DNA of 64,000 nt from Myxococcales bacterium. GTDB taxonomy: Bacteria > Myxococcota > Polyangia > Nannocystales > Nannocystaceae. The stretch spans positions 1 to 64,000 of the forward strand of contig JAEUJW010000101.1 in assembly GCA_016793465.1 (NCBI GenBank), written 5' to 3'. The notes below the pieces were generated by a model. It searched no databases, was not told the origin of the DNA, and saw nothing but the letters and a program-made list of their open reading frames with translations. Made by a program: the position numbers and the translations under genes. Below, piece by piece: positions 15,130-24,407 of the stretch (within the stretch, counting starts at the first letter, position 1; every line of letters starts with the position of its first letter).

Positions 15130-17181
15130 ATGCATGCCAGCGTCGCCGCCATGCCCGCCCCGCGTCTGTCCCGCCTCGTGCTCGCGCTCCTCCCGGCCTG
15201 CGGCGACGCCGGTGGCGGCTCCGCCGACGCGGCCGCGTCGAGCGGCGAGGCCGGCTCGCAGGGCCCGACCGCCACCTCCGCGCCCGAGCCCCCGACGTCG
15301 AGCGCGACCGGCGACAGCGGCGGCGACGCGACCGCCGCGTCCGTCACCGGCGGCCCGGGCCCGAGCACGGGCGACCCCGCGACCACCGAGCCCGCGACGA
15401 CGTCGACCACGACCACCGGCACCACCGGCGCCACGACCGACGCGAGCAGCGGCGACGACAGCACCACCGGCGCGCCGGTCGACCCGGGCGGCTGCGTGAC
15501 GAGCGTCGACGGCTGGTGCTGGACCACGCCGCTGCCCCACGGCAACCGCCTGTACGACATCTGGGACGACGGCCAGGGCAAGGTGTGGGTCGCGGGCGAG
15601 GGCGGCACGCTGATGTTCCACGACGGCCAGCAGTGGACGACCACCCCGGCCGCCCACGCCGAGGACTTCCGCGGGATCTGGGGCGCCGCGCCCGACGACA
15701 TCTGGGCGGTCGGCGGCCGCGGCAAGATCGTGCACTGGGACGGCGCGACCTGGTCGGAGGTCGCGAGCGGCACGACGCGGTGGTTGAAGGCCGTGCACGG
15801 GTTCGCCAGCGACGACGTGTACGCCGTCGGCAACCAGAAGACGGTGATCCACTGGGACGGCGAGGCGTGGTCGCCGGTCGCCTGGAACTTCGGCGGCGAC
15901 CAGCTCTCGATCTGGGGCACCGCCGGCAACGACGTGTGGATCGGCGGCAGCGGCTTCGGCGGGCCGGTCGCCCACTACGACGGCGTCGCCTGGGGCTGGC
16001 GCTCGGTCGACGGCCCCGGCGGCGTCGCGGCGATGTGGGGCACGGGCCCGCAGGACGTCTACGCCGCCCGCGACAACGGCAAGCCGTTCCTCAACCACTG
16101 GACCGGGGACCCGATTTGGGACGAGGTCGACACCCCGTTCGGCACCCCGCTCTACGCCGTCGTCGGCGACGGCGAGCGCCTCTACGCCGGCGGCCGCGGG
16201 GCCCTGCTCGAGCTCGAGAACGGCGCCTACACCGAGAACGACGACTTCCTCTACACCGAGACGCAGGCCCTCGCCGTCGTCGGCGACGAGGTGCTCGCGG
16301 TCGGCGAGCGCGGCTCGATCGCCCGCCGCAGCGCCGGCGCGTGGGCGTTCGAACACGGCGACGCCGGCAAGAACCGCCACGGCTTCGACGCCATCGCCGG
16401 CAACGGCCCCGACGACATCTGGGCCGCCGCCGCCCAGACCGCCCACTGGGACGGCGAGAAGTGGACGTTCGTCGACATCGGCCAGGGCGCCCAGAGCTTC
16501 GTCGACATGTCGGCCGCCGGCGGCGCGATCTGGGGCCTGACCTGGAACGGCGACCACTGGCTGTGGCGCTGCAAGGACGGCGTGTGGACCGAGGAGGCCA
16601 AGCTCACCAGCTGGGGCGCGTGGGAGCTGTGGGCCCAGGACGCCGACACCGTGTGGGTCGCGATTCAATACGTCAACGTCAGCATCGCCCGCTGGGACGG
16701 CCAGACCATGATGGAGTGGGACCTCGGCGCTGACGCCGGCGACATCCACGGCCTCGCCCCCGACGACATCTGGGCCGTCGGCGACAACGAGACGCTGTGG
16801 CACTTCGACGGCCTCGACTGGGCCAAGATCCGCAGCACCCCCAACGGCGAGGACACCGATCAGATCTGGGTCGTCGGCCCCGACGACGTGTGGGCCGCCG
16901 GCACCTTCAGCGGCTTCGCGTTCCACTGGGACGGCGTCAACTGGACCGACCACGACGTCTCGAAGTGGGGCGGCTCGACCGACCTGTGGGGCTCCGGCCC
17001 CGACGACCTGTTCACCGTCAGCGGCACCGACCAGAGCCCCGGCTTCATCCACCACTGGGACGGCCAGACCTGGTCGCCGATGATCAGCGGCCAGGGCCCC
17101 GGCCTCGCCGCGATCTGGGGGATCGATAAAGACGTGTGGATCGTCGGCTTCAAGAGCTCGGCCCTGGTCCTGCGCCGCTGA
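15130..17181 (+). CDS. Large beta-propeller lipoprotein with DDIWAVG/HWDG repeats
   Basis: Predicted lipoprotein of 683 residues (676 if started at the ATG at 15151). The signal peptide ends with the lipobox LPAC. A Ser/Thr/Gly-rich spacer of about 95 residues follows. The mature domain consists of many copies of a ~45-residue unit containing PDDIWAVGG, a Gly turn, then VHWDGATWS. At least ten units are visible across the rest of the protein, consistent with one or two propellers. It is probably surface exposed. Such repeat lipoproteins are common in myxobacteria and have no established function. A short Cys pair (GCVTSVDGWCW) precedes the first blade. It is downstream of the histidine kinase on the same strand after 59 bp, but with an unrelated product type, so co-transcription is possible only. 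Confidence 0.82.
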   Translation: MHASVAAMPAPRLSRLVLALLPACGDAGGGSADAAASSGEAGSQGPTATSAPEPPTSSATGDSGGDATAASVTGGPGPSTGDPATTEPATTSTTTTGTTGATTDASSGDDSTTGAPVDPGGCVTSVDGWCWTTPLPHGNRLYDIWDDGQGKVWVAGEGGTLMFHDGQQWTTTPAAHAEDFRGIWGAAPDDIWAVGGRGKIVHWDGATWSEVASGTTRWLKAVHGFASDDVYAVGNQKTVIHWDGEAWSPVAWNFGGDQLSIWGTAGNDVWIGGSGFGGPVAHYDGVAWGWRSVDGPGGVAAMWGTGPQDVYAARDNGKPFLNHWTGDPIWDEVDTPFGTPLYAVVGDGERLYAGGRGALLELENGAYTENDDFLYTETQALAVVGDEVLAVGERGSIARRSAGAWAFEHGDAGKNRHGFDAIAGNGPDDIWAAAAQTAHWDGEKWTFVDIGQGAQSFVDMSAAGGAIWGLTWNGDHWLWRCKDGVWTEEAKLTSWGAWELWAQDADTVWVAIQYVNVSIARWDGQTMMEWDLGADAGDIHGLAPDDIWAVGDNETLWHFDGLDWAKIRSTPNGEDTDQIWVVGPDDVWAAGTFSGFAFHWDGVNWTDHDVSKWGGSTDLWGSGPDDLFTVSGTDQSPGFIHHWDGQTWSPMISGQGPGLAAIWGIDKDVWIVGFKSSALVLRR

Positions 17182-17185
17182 CCGA

Positions 17186-17881
17186 TCAGCCCGCGGCCGG
17201 GCCCATGTCCTCCTCGCCGCCGGGGTACACGAACGAGTCGCGCGGCGAGTAGAAGCACGAGCCCGCGACCACCTGCAGCGGCGAGGCCGGGCGCAGCGCG
17301 TAGACCGGGTGGTCGGGCGCGAGGAACTCGATCGACTCGACCGCGAAGTCCTCGGCGAGCTCGCCGATGTACGGGTAGTTGCCGCCGACGAGGCGCCCGC
17401 CGACCACGGTCACGTACTTCAGGTGGCCGCTCACGGTCACCGCGATGTTCGGGCCCGCGTGCGCGCGCGTGCGGATGATCGGGCGCTCGTCGACGAACGT
17501 CGTCGCCGTCACCGTGCGCCCGTGCCGCTCGATCTCCGTGCGACCGGGGCTGGCCGGCACCCCGCGCTCACCCGCGTAGGCCCGCACGACCGCCGACGAA
17601 TTCAAATAGTGGGTGAAGAACCGGGCCGGCGTGGCGCCGTCCGGCGCGAACGAGTCGAGGTCGAGGCCGAGGTAGGTCAGCGAGTAGGCGCCGAAGCCGG
17701 TGGTCTGCTCGGCGCGGTCGACCACGTATTGATTCATGTACACCGCGCCGCTCGCGGCCTGGCGCAGCGCCGGCGGCAACAGCCTGGCCAGTGCCGCCGG
17801 GTCGGCGGGGATCCAGCTGGTGTAGAGCATGCGGCTGTCGGTGACTAACTGGGGCGCGGCGAGGGGCTTTTGGCTGGTCAT
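17186..17881 (-). CDS. Acetoacetate decarboxylase-like protein
   Basis: Soluble protein of 231 residues, close to the usual ~230-260 of the acetoacetate decarboxylase (ADC) superfamily. Features fitting the fold are the early ARLLPPALR segment, VYMNQYVV, GFGAYSLTYLGLDL and a late GGNYPYIGEL. The classic ADC active-site lysine (in GxxEYPK-like context) is not clearly identifiable, so it may be a member of the wider family with another activity. No signal peptide is seen. The ATG at 17881 starts the conserved part directly. Convergent with the propeller gene (4-bp gap) and divergent from the next gene (231 bp). No pathway context is visible. Confidence 0.6.
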   Translation of the reverse strand: MTSQKPLAAPQLVTDSRMLYTSWIPADPAALARLLPPALRQAASGAVYMNQYVVDRAEQTTGFGAYSLTYLGLDLDSFAPDGATPARFFTHYLNSSAVVRAYAGERGVPASPGRTEIERHGRTVTATTFVDERPIIRTRAHAGPNIAVTVSGHLKYVTVVGGRLVGGNYPYIGELAEDFAVESIEFLAPDHPVYALRPASPLQVVAGSCFYSPRDSFVYPGGEEDMGPAAG

Positions 17882-18112
17882 ACGGCCGCGCAGCATAAAA
17901 AATCGTCGCACCGCCGAGAAGCCGCCACGATCGCGCGCCATGCTCGCCGGCGCCGGCGTCCGCGCGGGGCCTGCGCGTCGCGGTCCGCGGCGCGCCCCGC
18001 AACAATCGCGGGCCAGGCGCCCGCCGCCGGCCCGCCCGCGCGGCCCGCCACGACGCGGAGCGCCCGCGCGGCGCGCTGGCCCCGGCGCCGGCCCGCCGCA
18101 CATTCGCGGCGC

Positions 18113-18796
18113 ATGACCCGAGCCCACGCTCACTCCCCTCAGGCCACGCGGATCGTCACGACCCACAGCGCGCTCGCCGGGCTGTGCCCGCTGATCCCCG
18201 TGCCGTTCGTCGACGACATGCTGGCCCGGCGGATCGCCGAGCGCATGCACCGCTCGCTGTTCGCCGCCCACGACCTCGAGCTGAGCCACGAAGGCGCCGA
18301 GATCCTGACCTCCGGCCCGTCCGGGTGGCTGCGCGGAGCGGCCACCGCCGTCGCCCTGTTCCCGCTCAAGAAGCTGGTGCGCAAGCTGGTGTTCGTGCTC
18401 GCGGTCAAGGACTGCGCCGACGTCGCCGCCGCCGTGTTCCACGACGGCTGGCTGATCGCCGGCCTGCTCGCGCGCCCGCCGGCCGACCTCTCGCTGACCG
18501 ACCGCGACACCCTGAAGCGCGTGCGCGCGGCCATGCTGAGCACCTATCGCGACATCAACCCCGCGCCGCTGCGCCACGCGCTGGCCGGGGCGCTGCTCGC
18601 CGCGCGCACGGGCGTGGTCCGGGCCGCCCGCCGCGTGCGCCACGCCGACGCCGCCCCGCCCGACGAGACCGTGATCGAGGCCATGCGGGCCGCCGCCATG
18701 ACCCGCTGGCCCTACCTCGAGCGCGTCGAGCGGCGCTTCCGCGAGCACCTGGAGCGGCCCGCCGCCGCCGACGGCGACTCGCGCCGCGCCGGCTGA
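18113..18796 (+). CDS. Conserved-looking hypothetical protein with an amphipathic/hydrophobic middle
   Basis: I do not recognise a family. The product is 227 residues. The N-terminal part has a Pro-rich hydrophobic motif (GLCPLIPVPFVDDMLARR). A hydrophobic basic segment (ALFPLKKLVRKLVFVLAVKD, about 84-103) could be membrane-associated, followed by helices and an Arg-rich tail. The balanced composition and lack of low-complexity sequence support a real gene. The start ATG at 18113 has no clear Shine-Dalgarno; the open frame continues upstream only in GC-rich noise. It is divergent from the ADC-like gene and convergent with a lipoprotein gene (10 bp). Confidence 0.6.
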   Translation: MTRAHAHSPQATRIVTTHSALAGLCPLIPVPFVDDMLARRIAERMHRSLFAAHDLELSHEGAEILTSGPSGWLRGAATAVALFPLKKLVRKLVFVLAVKDCADVAAAVFHDGWLIAGLLARPPADLSLTDRDTLKRVRAAMLSTYRDINPAPLRHALAGALLAARTGVVRAARRVRHADAAPPDETVIEAMRAAAMTRWPYLERVERRFREHLERPAAADGDSRRAG

Positions 18797-18806
18797 GGCG
18801 CCGCGC

Positions 18807-19691
18807 TCACGGCAGCGGCCGCATGCGCGCCGACACCACCAGCGTGTCGCCGAAGCGCTCCTTCAATTTGGCCAGCTGCTCGGCGGTCGCGGTCGTGACG
18901 GTCACGCGGATCGTGCCGCGCACCACGTCGGTGCCCGAGTCGAGCATCTCCATGCCGAGCTCGCGGATGTTCGCCTCGGCCTGCTCGCGCAGCCCGGCCA
19001 GCGCGGCCTCCGAGTGCTTCTGCTGGGCCACGCACAGCGCCCCGCCCCACAGCTTGCGCAGCTCCGCCTCGCGCGCCGCCAGCTCGCCGGTGAAGGTCAC
19101 GTTGAGCACGAGGTTCTTCGGGTCCTGCTGCTCGCCCTGCGTCGGCTTCAGGTCGTACAGCCACAGGCCCGCGTAGCCCGGCATCTTCTGGGCGGCCTGG
19201 TTGGCGCGGTCGAGGTCGGCCTGGCCCGACTTCTTGGGGTCCGGCCGCGGCCACCCGCCGGCCGGCTCGGGGCACGCGGGGTCGAACGTGAAGCTGTCCT
19301 GCGGGTACTGCGGCGGACCCGGCGGCTCGCTCGCGGTCATGCGCTTGCCGTCGTAGCTGCCGACCACGCGGTACTCGCCCCACGTGGTGTCGCCCGCGGT
19401 CTGCTCGCCCTCGACCTTGGCCCAGTCCCAGCCGTCGAGCGGGATGCCCCCGCACTGCGGCGGCAGCGAGGTGGCCACCGCGCCGAGGCAAAGCTGCGGC
19501 CCGACGCCCTTCTTGTCGAGCACGGTGCCGCTCGCCTCGTAGCGGCCGGGGGTCGTGGCCGGCGGCGCGGGCGTGACGTCCGGCTTCGGCGCCGTGGTCT
19601 TCGGCGCGTCGGGTCCGGGCGCGACGCCCGACTTGTCGGATCCACAGGCGGTGAGCAACACGGCGAGGAGCGGCGGAACGATTCGATGCAT
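18807..19691 (-). CDS. Lipoprotein, unknown function
   Basis: Predicted lipoprotein of 294 residues. MHRIVPPLLAVLLTAC gives a clean signal with the lipobox Cys at residue 16, followed by a Pro/Thr/Lys spacer to about 45. The body contains a few cysteines (QLCLG, QCGG, ACPEP) and a helical C-terminal half with alternating Leu/Ala. The last 40 residues (VRGTIRVTVTTATAEQLAKL) look like an alpha/beta unit reminiscent of small ferredoxin-like or BON-type folds. The ATG at 19691 has GAGG at a suitable distance. No family assigned. It stands alone on this strand, with the VOC gene 87 bp upstream in the same direction. Confidence 0.7.
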   Translation of the reverse strand: MHRIVPPLLAVLLTACGSDKSGVAPGPDAPKTTAPKPDVTPAPPATTPGRYEASGTVLDKKGVGPQLCLGAVATSLPPQCGGIPLDGWDWAKVEGEQTAGDTTWGEYRVVGSYDGKRMTASEPPGPPQYPQDSFTFDPACPEPAGGWPRPDPKKSGQADLDRANQAAQKMPGYAGLWLYDLKPTQGEQQDPKNLVLNVTFTGELAAREAELRKLWGGALCVAQQKHSEAALAGLREQAEANIRELGMEMLDSGTDVVRGTIRVTVTTATAEQLAKLKERFGDTLVVSARMRPLP

Positions 19692-19778
19692 TCGGATACC
19701 TCGTATACCCCCAGCAACGCCGGCGCGAGCACGAAACTTACAACGCGCCGCCGTCGTGCGAGGGCCGCGCGCGTGCCG

Positions 19779-20267
19779 CTACGCCGCGCGCCCGCGGTAC
19801 GCCGCCTCGAGGCCGGCGACGTCGAGCTTCTTCATCTTCAGCATCGCCTCGGCCACGCGCCTGGCGGCGGCGCGGTCCCTGGCCTTCATGTGCTCGCCGA
19901 GCACGCGCGGCACGACCTGCCAGGCCACCCCGTAGCGGTCGCGGACCCAGCCGCACTCCTCGACCTTGCCGCCGTCGCCGAGCGCGTCCCAGTAGCGGTC
20001 GAGCTCGGCCTGGTCCTCGCACTCGACCACGAACGAGATCGCGTGGTTGAACTCGTCGAGCGGCCCGGCGCTGATCGCCTGGAACGGCTGGCCCATCAGC
20101 GTGAACTCGACGAGCTTGACCGCGCCCTCCGGTCCGCTCGGCGTGTCCGCCGGCACCACCGTGACCGTGTCGACCCGCGAGTCGGGGAAGATCGAGGCGT
20201 AGAACGCGGCGGCCTCCTCGGCCTCGCGCGTGTACCAGAGGTGGGGGACGATCCTTGTGTTCGGCAT
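19779..20267 (-). CDS. VOC-superfamily protein (PhnB/3-demethylubiquinone methyltransferase-like fold)
   Basis: The product is 162 residues, the normal length for this family. Signature segments are [20 protein letters not shown] near the N-terminus, [33 protein letters not shown] and [15 protein letters not shown], all typical of the PF06983-type glyoxalase/VOC fold. Despite the historical name, members are not methyltransferases; substrates are mostly unknown. Start ATG at 20267 is supported by AGGAGA seven bases upstream, one of the clearer ribosome binding sites in the window. Divergent from the luciferase-like oxidoreductase gene (182 bp). Confidence 0.85.
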   Translation of the reverse strand: MPNTRIVPHLWYTREAEEAAAFYASIFPDSRVDTVTVVPADTPSGPEGAVKLVEFTLMGQPFQAISAGPLDEFNHAISFVVECEDQAELDRYWDALGDGGKVEECGWVRDRYGVAWQVVPRVLGEHMKARDRAAARRVAEAMLKMKKLDVAGLEAAYRGRAA

Positions 20268-20449
20268 GGGTGTTTCTCCTGGTCCGTAAGTTGGACCGGC
20301 GCGCGCCCGCGAACTCATCGGTCGCCCACAAAAAAACCGCGCCGACCCCGCGCACGGCCTGCGCCGCCCGTGTTTGCCGCCGGCCGCCCGCGACATGCGC
20401 TGTCGGATGGCCGACGTCGCGTGCTAACGCAGCCTCGAGGCCGCCGCCC

Positions 20450-21457
20450 ATGATCCCCCTCTCCGTGCTCGACCTGTCCCCCATCCGCGAGGGCGGCGAC
20501 GCCGCCCAGGCGTTCCGCGACACCCTCGACCTCGCCCGCCACGCCGAGCGCTGGGGCTACCGCCGCTACTGGCTGGCCGAGCACCACGGCATGCCCGGCA
20601 TCGCCAGCTCGGCCACCGCCGTGCTCATCAACCACGTCGCCGCCGGCACCGCCACCATCCGCGTCGGCTCCGGCGGGATCATGCTGCCGAACCACAGCCC
20701 GCTGGTCGTCGCCGAGCAGTTCGGCACCCTCGAGTCGCTGCACCCCGGCCGCATCGACCTCGGCCTCGGCCGCGCCCCCGGGTCGGACCAGATCACCGCG
20801 CGCGCCATCCGCCGCCACAACCTCGACGCCGCCGAGGTGTTCCCGCAGGACGTCGCCGCCCTCCTCGACTACTTCTCCGACGACCCGCGCCAGCCAGTGC
20901 TCGCCGTGCCCGGCCGCGGCCTCGCGGTCCCGATCTGGATCCTCGGCTCGAGCCTGTTTAGCGCCGAGCTCGCGGCCGGCCTCGGCCTCCCCTACGCCTT
21001 CGCCTCGCACTTCGCGCCCGGCGACACCATGGCCGCCGTCCGCCTGTACCGCCAGCGGTTCGTCGGCTCGCAGCGGCTCGCCAGGCCGCACGTCATGCTC
21101 GGCTTCAACGTGTTCGCCGCCGAGACCGACGCCGAGGCCGAGCTGCTCGCAACCTCGATCATGCGCAGCGTCATCGACCTGCGCACCGGCCGTCCCGGCC
21201 GCCTGCAGCCGCCCGACCCCGGCCTGCCCGCCCGCCTCGGCCCGGCCGAGCGCGCCCTCGTCGAGCACTTCCTCACCTACTCGGCGATCGGCTCGCCCGC
21301 CACCGTGCGCCGCCAGCTCCACGAGTTCATCACCCGCACCGGCGCCGACGAGCTGATGATCAGCGCCCACATCTTCGACCACGCGGCCCGCCTGCGCTCC
21401 TACGAGATCACCGCCGACATCGGGCGCTCGCTCGCCGCCGAGAGCCCCGCGCGCTGA
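20450..21457 (+). CDS. LLM-class flavin-dependent oxidoreductase (luciferase-like)
   Basis: The product is 335 residues with a TIM-barrel luciferase-like signature: [10 protein letters not shown] at the N-terminus, the YWLAEHHG motif, [31 protein letters not shown], and a C-terminal SPATVRRQL with GADELMI. These are diagnostic of the single-component alkanal monooxygenase-like subgroup that uses FMN. The substrate is unknown. The protein appears full length. The last 139 bp are duplicated in tandem immediately downstream (21458-21596), out of frame with any continuing gene, so the authentic stop is at 21457. The ATG at 20450 fits the conserved N-terminus; no strong ribosome binding site is seen. 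Confidence 0.9.
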   Translation: MIPLSVLDLSPIREGGDAAQAFRDTLDLARHAERWGYRRYWLAEHHGMPGIASSATAVLINHVAAGTATIRVGSGGIMLPNHSPLVVAEQFGTLESLHPGRIDLGLGRAPGSDQITARAIRRHNLDAAEVFPQDVAALLDYFSDDPRQPVLAVPGRGLAVPIWILGSSLFSAELAAGLGLPYAFASHFAPGDTMAAVRLYRQRFVGSQRLARPHVMLGFNVFAAETDAEAELLATSIMRSVIDLRTGRPGRLQPPDPGLPARLGPAERALVEHFLTYSAIGSPATVRRQLHEFITRTGADELMISAHIFDHAARLRSYEITADIGRSLAAESPAR

Positions 21458-21596
21458 CCACGAATGCATCACCCGCACCGGCGCCGACGAGCTGATGATC
21501 AGCGCCCACATCTTCGACCACGCGACCCGCCTGCGCTCCTACGAGATCGCCGCCGACATCGGGCGCTCGCTCGCCGCCGAGAGCCCCGCGCGCTGA
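21319..21596 (+). repeat. 139-bp tandem duplication of the 3' end of the oxidoreductase gene
   Basis: Copy 1 is 21319-21457 and copy 2 is 21458-21596. They are nearly identical over the whole unit (for example GCCGACGAGCTGATGATCAG in both), with a handful of substitutions. Each copy begins with (C/G)CACGA, which recurs again at 21597. That gives short homology at the duplication borders. 139 is not a multiple of three, so copy 2 is a non-functional tail. Confidence 0.9.
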
Positions 21597-21714
21597 GCAC
21601 GAACGACGCGGCGCACGGCGCGGGCGCCCTTGCGAGGGCGCGGGCAGCCCGAGCGCACCCGAGCGCGAGGCCGTGCGAGTCGACGCCGCCGACGCCCTGC
21701 GATACCGTCCTGCG

Positions 21715-21969
21715 ATGCCCGCAGGCCCCGACGCGCCCGCCCCTCCGTCCGCGAGCCGCCGCGTCGCCGCCGTCCTGCTGCGCGTCCTCGCGGTCTGCCT
21801 GGTCTTCCTGGCCACCGCGCCCCTGCTCTACGCGATCGCCATCACGCTCTACCCGGCCCGCACCCCCGACGGCCACGGCCTGATGCCGATCGGCCAGGTC
21901 GCGTTCGCCGTCCTCGGCGCCTTCGTCGCCAGCGTGATCGCCGTCGTGCTCATGCTCCGCCGCCGCTGA
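21715..21969 (+). CDS. Small two-helix membrane protein
   Basis: The product is 84 residues from the ATG at 21715; a GTG at 21673 would add 14 residues. Two hydrophobic helices, about 18-40 (VLLRVLAVCLVFLATAPLLY) and about 56-80 (IGQVAFAVLGAFVASVIAVV), flank a short loop (TLYPARTPDGHGL). The end is positively charged (RRR). No family recognised. A diverged fragment of its 3' end is found in intergenic DNA near 33711, suggesting that relatives exist in this genome. Confidence 0.55.
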   Translation: MPAGPDAPAPPSASRRVAAVLLRVLAVCLVFLATAPLLYAIAITLYPARTPDGHGLMPIGQVAFAVLGAFVASVIAVVLMLRRR

Positions 21970-22254
21970 GCGCCGCGGCCCGCTTCCCCCGACGACCGCG
22001 GCACGCGACGCCGTCGGCTCGCGCTCGATCGGACCCGACACGGCAGGCCGGGCGCACGCCGGAGGGTCGGCGACGGACGCCCTCCGGAGCGCTCGCTGTA
22101 GGCGCGGCCGAACTCTCCGAGACAGCCCCGGGACGTGGACGACCCGGGCGACCCTCGTGTGAATGCACCGCCGCCGGTCCGTCCGGTGTCGGCAGGCAGC
22201 GGAGTGCCTCGGCGGGGCCTTTGCGGCGGGGCCTTCGCGGCCTACCATCGCGTC

Positions 22255-22716
22255 ATGCCGAGTCACAACGCCACCGTCCGCTGGTCGTCCGACAACCCCG
22301 AGGAGTTTGCCAGGGGCCGCTACAGCCGCGCGCACGAGTGGGCGTTCGACGGCGGGCAGGTGGTGCGCGGCTCTTCGAGCCCGAGCGTGGTCCGCGAGCC
22401 GCTGTCCGACGCGTTCGGCGTCGACCCGGAGGAGGCGCTCGTCGCCTCGGTGGCGAGCTGCCACATGCTGTGGTTCCTCGACCTCGCGCGCCGCGCCGGG
22501 CACGTGCCGACGTCGTACGAGGACGAGGCCGACGGCACGCTGACCCGCTGCGACGACGGCAAGGTGCGTATCACGACGATCACCTTGCGCCCGGCCATCG
22601 CCTGGGCGGGCGAGGCGCCGGTCGCGGCGGCGATCGCCGACCTCCATCACCAGGCGCACGACCTCTGCTTCATCGCCAATTCGATCACCGCCGCGGTGGT
22701 GGTGGAGGCGCGCTAG
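22255..22716 (+). CDS. OsmC-family protein (peroxiredoxin-like)
   Basis: The product is 153 residues, the standard length of OsmC/Ohr-like proteins. The first redox Cys sits in the central helix (EEALVASVASCHMLWF) and the second in the C-terminal HDLCFIANS segment, the two-Cys arrangement used to reduce organic hydroperoxides. Other family features are HEWAFDGG near the N-terminus and ITTITLRPAI. The start ATG at 22255 begins the conserved region. A stand-alone gene with 285 bp upstream; no OhrR-type regulator is adjacent. Confidence 0.85.
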   Translation: MPSHNATVRWSSDNPEEFARGRYSRAHEWAFDGGQVVRGSSSPSVVREPLSDAFGVDPEEALVASVASCHMLWFLDLARRAGHVPTSYEDEADGTLTRCDDGKVRITTITLRPAIAWAGEAPVAAAIADLHHQAHDLCFIANSITAAVVVEAR

Positions 22717-22964
22717 CGCGGCGACACCTCGCGATCGGGGGCGGGTGCAGAGGCGGGCGCCGTGCCGTACGCCCGAGGCCGGGCGTCTACGTCCCGCGGC
22801 GGACGAGCTCCTCGCGGGCGACGGCGCCTCGCCCGGGTGACGCGCCGCGGCGCCGCGGCGCCGGCGACCGGCGAGCTCGGGCTTTGACATCAGCGTCGAG
22901 GATGGATCGGACGCGCTGCTCATCCCTCCGGCTCATGCTCCGCCTCCGTCCGCCCTCCGCCCGA

Positions 22965-23807
22965 TCACGCCGGCGGGGCGGTCGACGGCGGGGCGAGCAG
23001 CGCGTCGATCGCGGCGTGCACGCGGTCCGCGTCGAGCACCGCCCAGTACATGCAGGCGGCGGTGACGGAGAAGGTCGAGACCGGCAAGAGCACGTAGAAG
23101 GCGGCGTGCAGCAGCAGGCCGGGGACGAGCAGGTAGCGGCGCGCGCGCGGGTGGAGCAGGCCGGGCCCGAGGACGAGCTCGGCGAGCACGGTCAGCCAGG
23201 CCCCGGCGAGCGCGGCGAGGTGCAGCCACGGCGCGGCGCGCAGGCCGTGGTCGAAGTAGGTGACGAGCAGGATCGCCTCGAGGCGGTCGCCGGAGAGGAA
23301 GCCTGGGGTCAGCTTGTCGACGGCGGACCAGGCGTAGAGGGCCGCGAGCTGGAGGGCGATCAGCCGCATGCCCCACAGGTTGGCGCGCTCGCGCGGGGCC
23401 GGCGGCCCGCCCCGCGCGGCCCGTCGCAGCGCCCGCCAGCGGTCGAGGCTCAGCGAGCGGCCGCACGGGGTCGCGGCGAGCAGGAGGCTGACGACCGCGA
23501 GGAGGTAGGTGTGGTGGTGCAGCCAGTCGGGGCGCCCGAGCAGCAGGCCGTGGCCGTAGACGAGGACGAGGACGACGGCGGCGACGACCGCGGCGGCGAG
23601 GCGGGTCCACAGGCCGACGAGCAGGAGCGCGGTCGCGGCGTAGAAGACGAGGCCGACGAGGGCGAGCGCGGACCCGCCGACGCGGTGCGGCGCGAGCTCG
23701 GCGGCCCAGCGCGACCACAGCACCGGGACGAGGCAGATCCGCAGCAGCGCGGCGGTGCGGGTCGAGGCCTCGTGCGCGAGGGCCCAGCGGATCGCGGCGG
23801 CGATCAT
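22965..23807 (-). CDS. HTTM (vitamin K-dependent carboxylase-related) membrane protein
   Basis: The product is 280 residues with about seven or eight hydrophobic helices. It shows the layout of the HTTM family related to vitamin K-dependent gamma-carboxylase. Conserved-looking segments are LLRICLVPVLWSRW at the first helix, LLLGRPDWLHHHTYLLAV, LIALQLAALYAWSAVDKLTP and GPGLLHPRARRYLLVPGLLLHAAFY. The luminal carboxylase domain of the eukaryotic enzyme is absent, so an enzymatic role should not be assumed. Start ATG at 23807. A small exported-protein gene precedes it by 94 bp on the same strand. Confidence 0.75.
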   Translation of the reverse strand: MIAAAIRWALAHEASTRTAALLRICLVPVLWSRWAAELAPHRVGGSALALVGLVFYAATALLLVGLWTRLAAAVVAAVVLVLVYGHGLLLGRPDWLHHHTYLLAVVSLLLAATPCGRSLSLDRWRALRRAARGGPPAPRERANLWGMRLIALQLAALYAWSAVDKLTPGFLSGDRLEAILLVTYFDHGLRAAPWLHLAALAGAWLTVLAELVLGPGLLHPRARRYLLVPGLLLHAAFYVLLPVSTFSVTAACMYWAVLDADRVHAAIDALLAPPSTAPPA

Positions 23808-23901
23808 GCGGCCTCCGCGAGGAGGGTCGCGCGCCCACCCGCGGCCGACGCGGGGCGGCCGGTGCGTGCGCACGTCGCCCGGTTCGCGGGGCTCGCGGCG
23901 A

Positions 23902-24336
23902 TCACGGGGCGGCTCCGGGGGCGCGGCAGAGGTCGACGTCGGCGTCGCCCGCGGGCACCCAGCCGTCGGCGGTGGCGCGGCGGGCGACCACCCGCACGTC
24001 GGCGTCGGGGCCGAGGACGCGGCACAGGCCGCGGGCGACCGCCGCGAGCTGGGCGGGCTGGCGGATCGGTCGGACCGCCGGCGCGCCGGGGCGCTCGCGC
24101 GGGAGCAGGCGGGCCGGGTCGAGCTCGACGAGCTCGCCGTCGGCGCGGCGCTGGAGGAAGCGGGCGTCGATGAAGCCGTCGGCGACGTCGCGGTACATCG
24201 CCCAGCCGCGCAGCGGGGCGCGCGGGGCGAGCAGGCGGAGGTGGGTCGGGCCGGCGACGACGAGCGCGAGGAGGGCGAAGAACGCGGCGGCGCGGACGCG
24301 GGTGCGCCAGCGGGGTTCCGGTGCGGTGGGGCCCAC
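23902..24336 (-). CDS. Small membrane-anchored/exported protein next to HTTM gene
   Basis: The product is 144 residues from the GTG at 24336. A basic N-terminus is followed by one hydrophobic segment (AAAFFALLALVVAG, about 16-30) acting as anchor or signal, then a soluble domain with GWAMYRDVADGFIDARFLQ and a C-terminal part containing VGLC/ADVDLC-like cysteines. Short partners with a WAMY-type motif are often found beside HTTM genes, so a functional link is likely. No family name assigned. The longer frame to 24462 would cross the start of the divergent lipoprotein gene and is rejected. Confidence 0.62.
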   Translation of the reverse strand: MGPTAPEPRWRTRVRAAAFFALLALVVAGPTHLRLLAPRAPLRGWAMYRDVADGFIDARFLQRRADGELVELDPARLLPRERPGAPAVRPIRQPAQLAAVARGLCRVLGPDADVRVVARRATADGWVPAGDADVDLCRAPGAAP

Positions 24337-24407
24337 GCGGCGATCTTCGCGGATCCGGCGGCGGAAAAAAACCTTGGATCGGTGGATCTCGCGTGCCACC
24401 GTGATGC

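Noticed and set aside
22059..22087. Terminator hairpin CCGGAGGG/CCCTCCGG after the small membrane protein gene
   Set aside because: The stem is 8 bp with a 13-base loop and no U-tract; in DNA this GC-rich such stems are frequent by chance.
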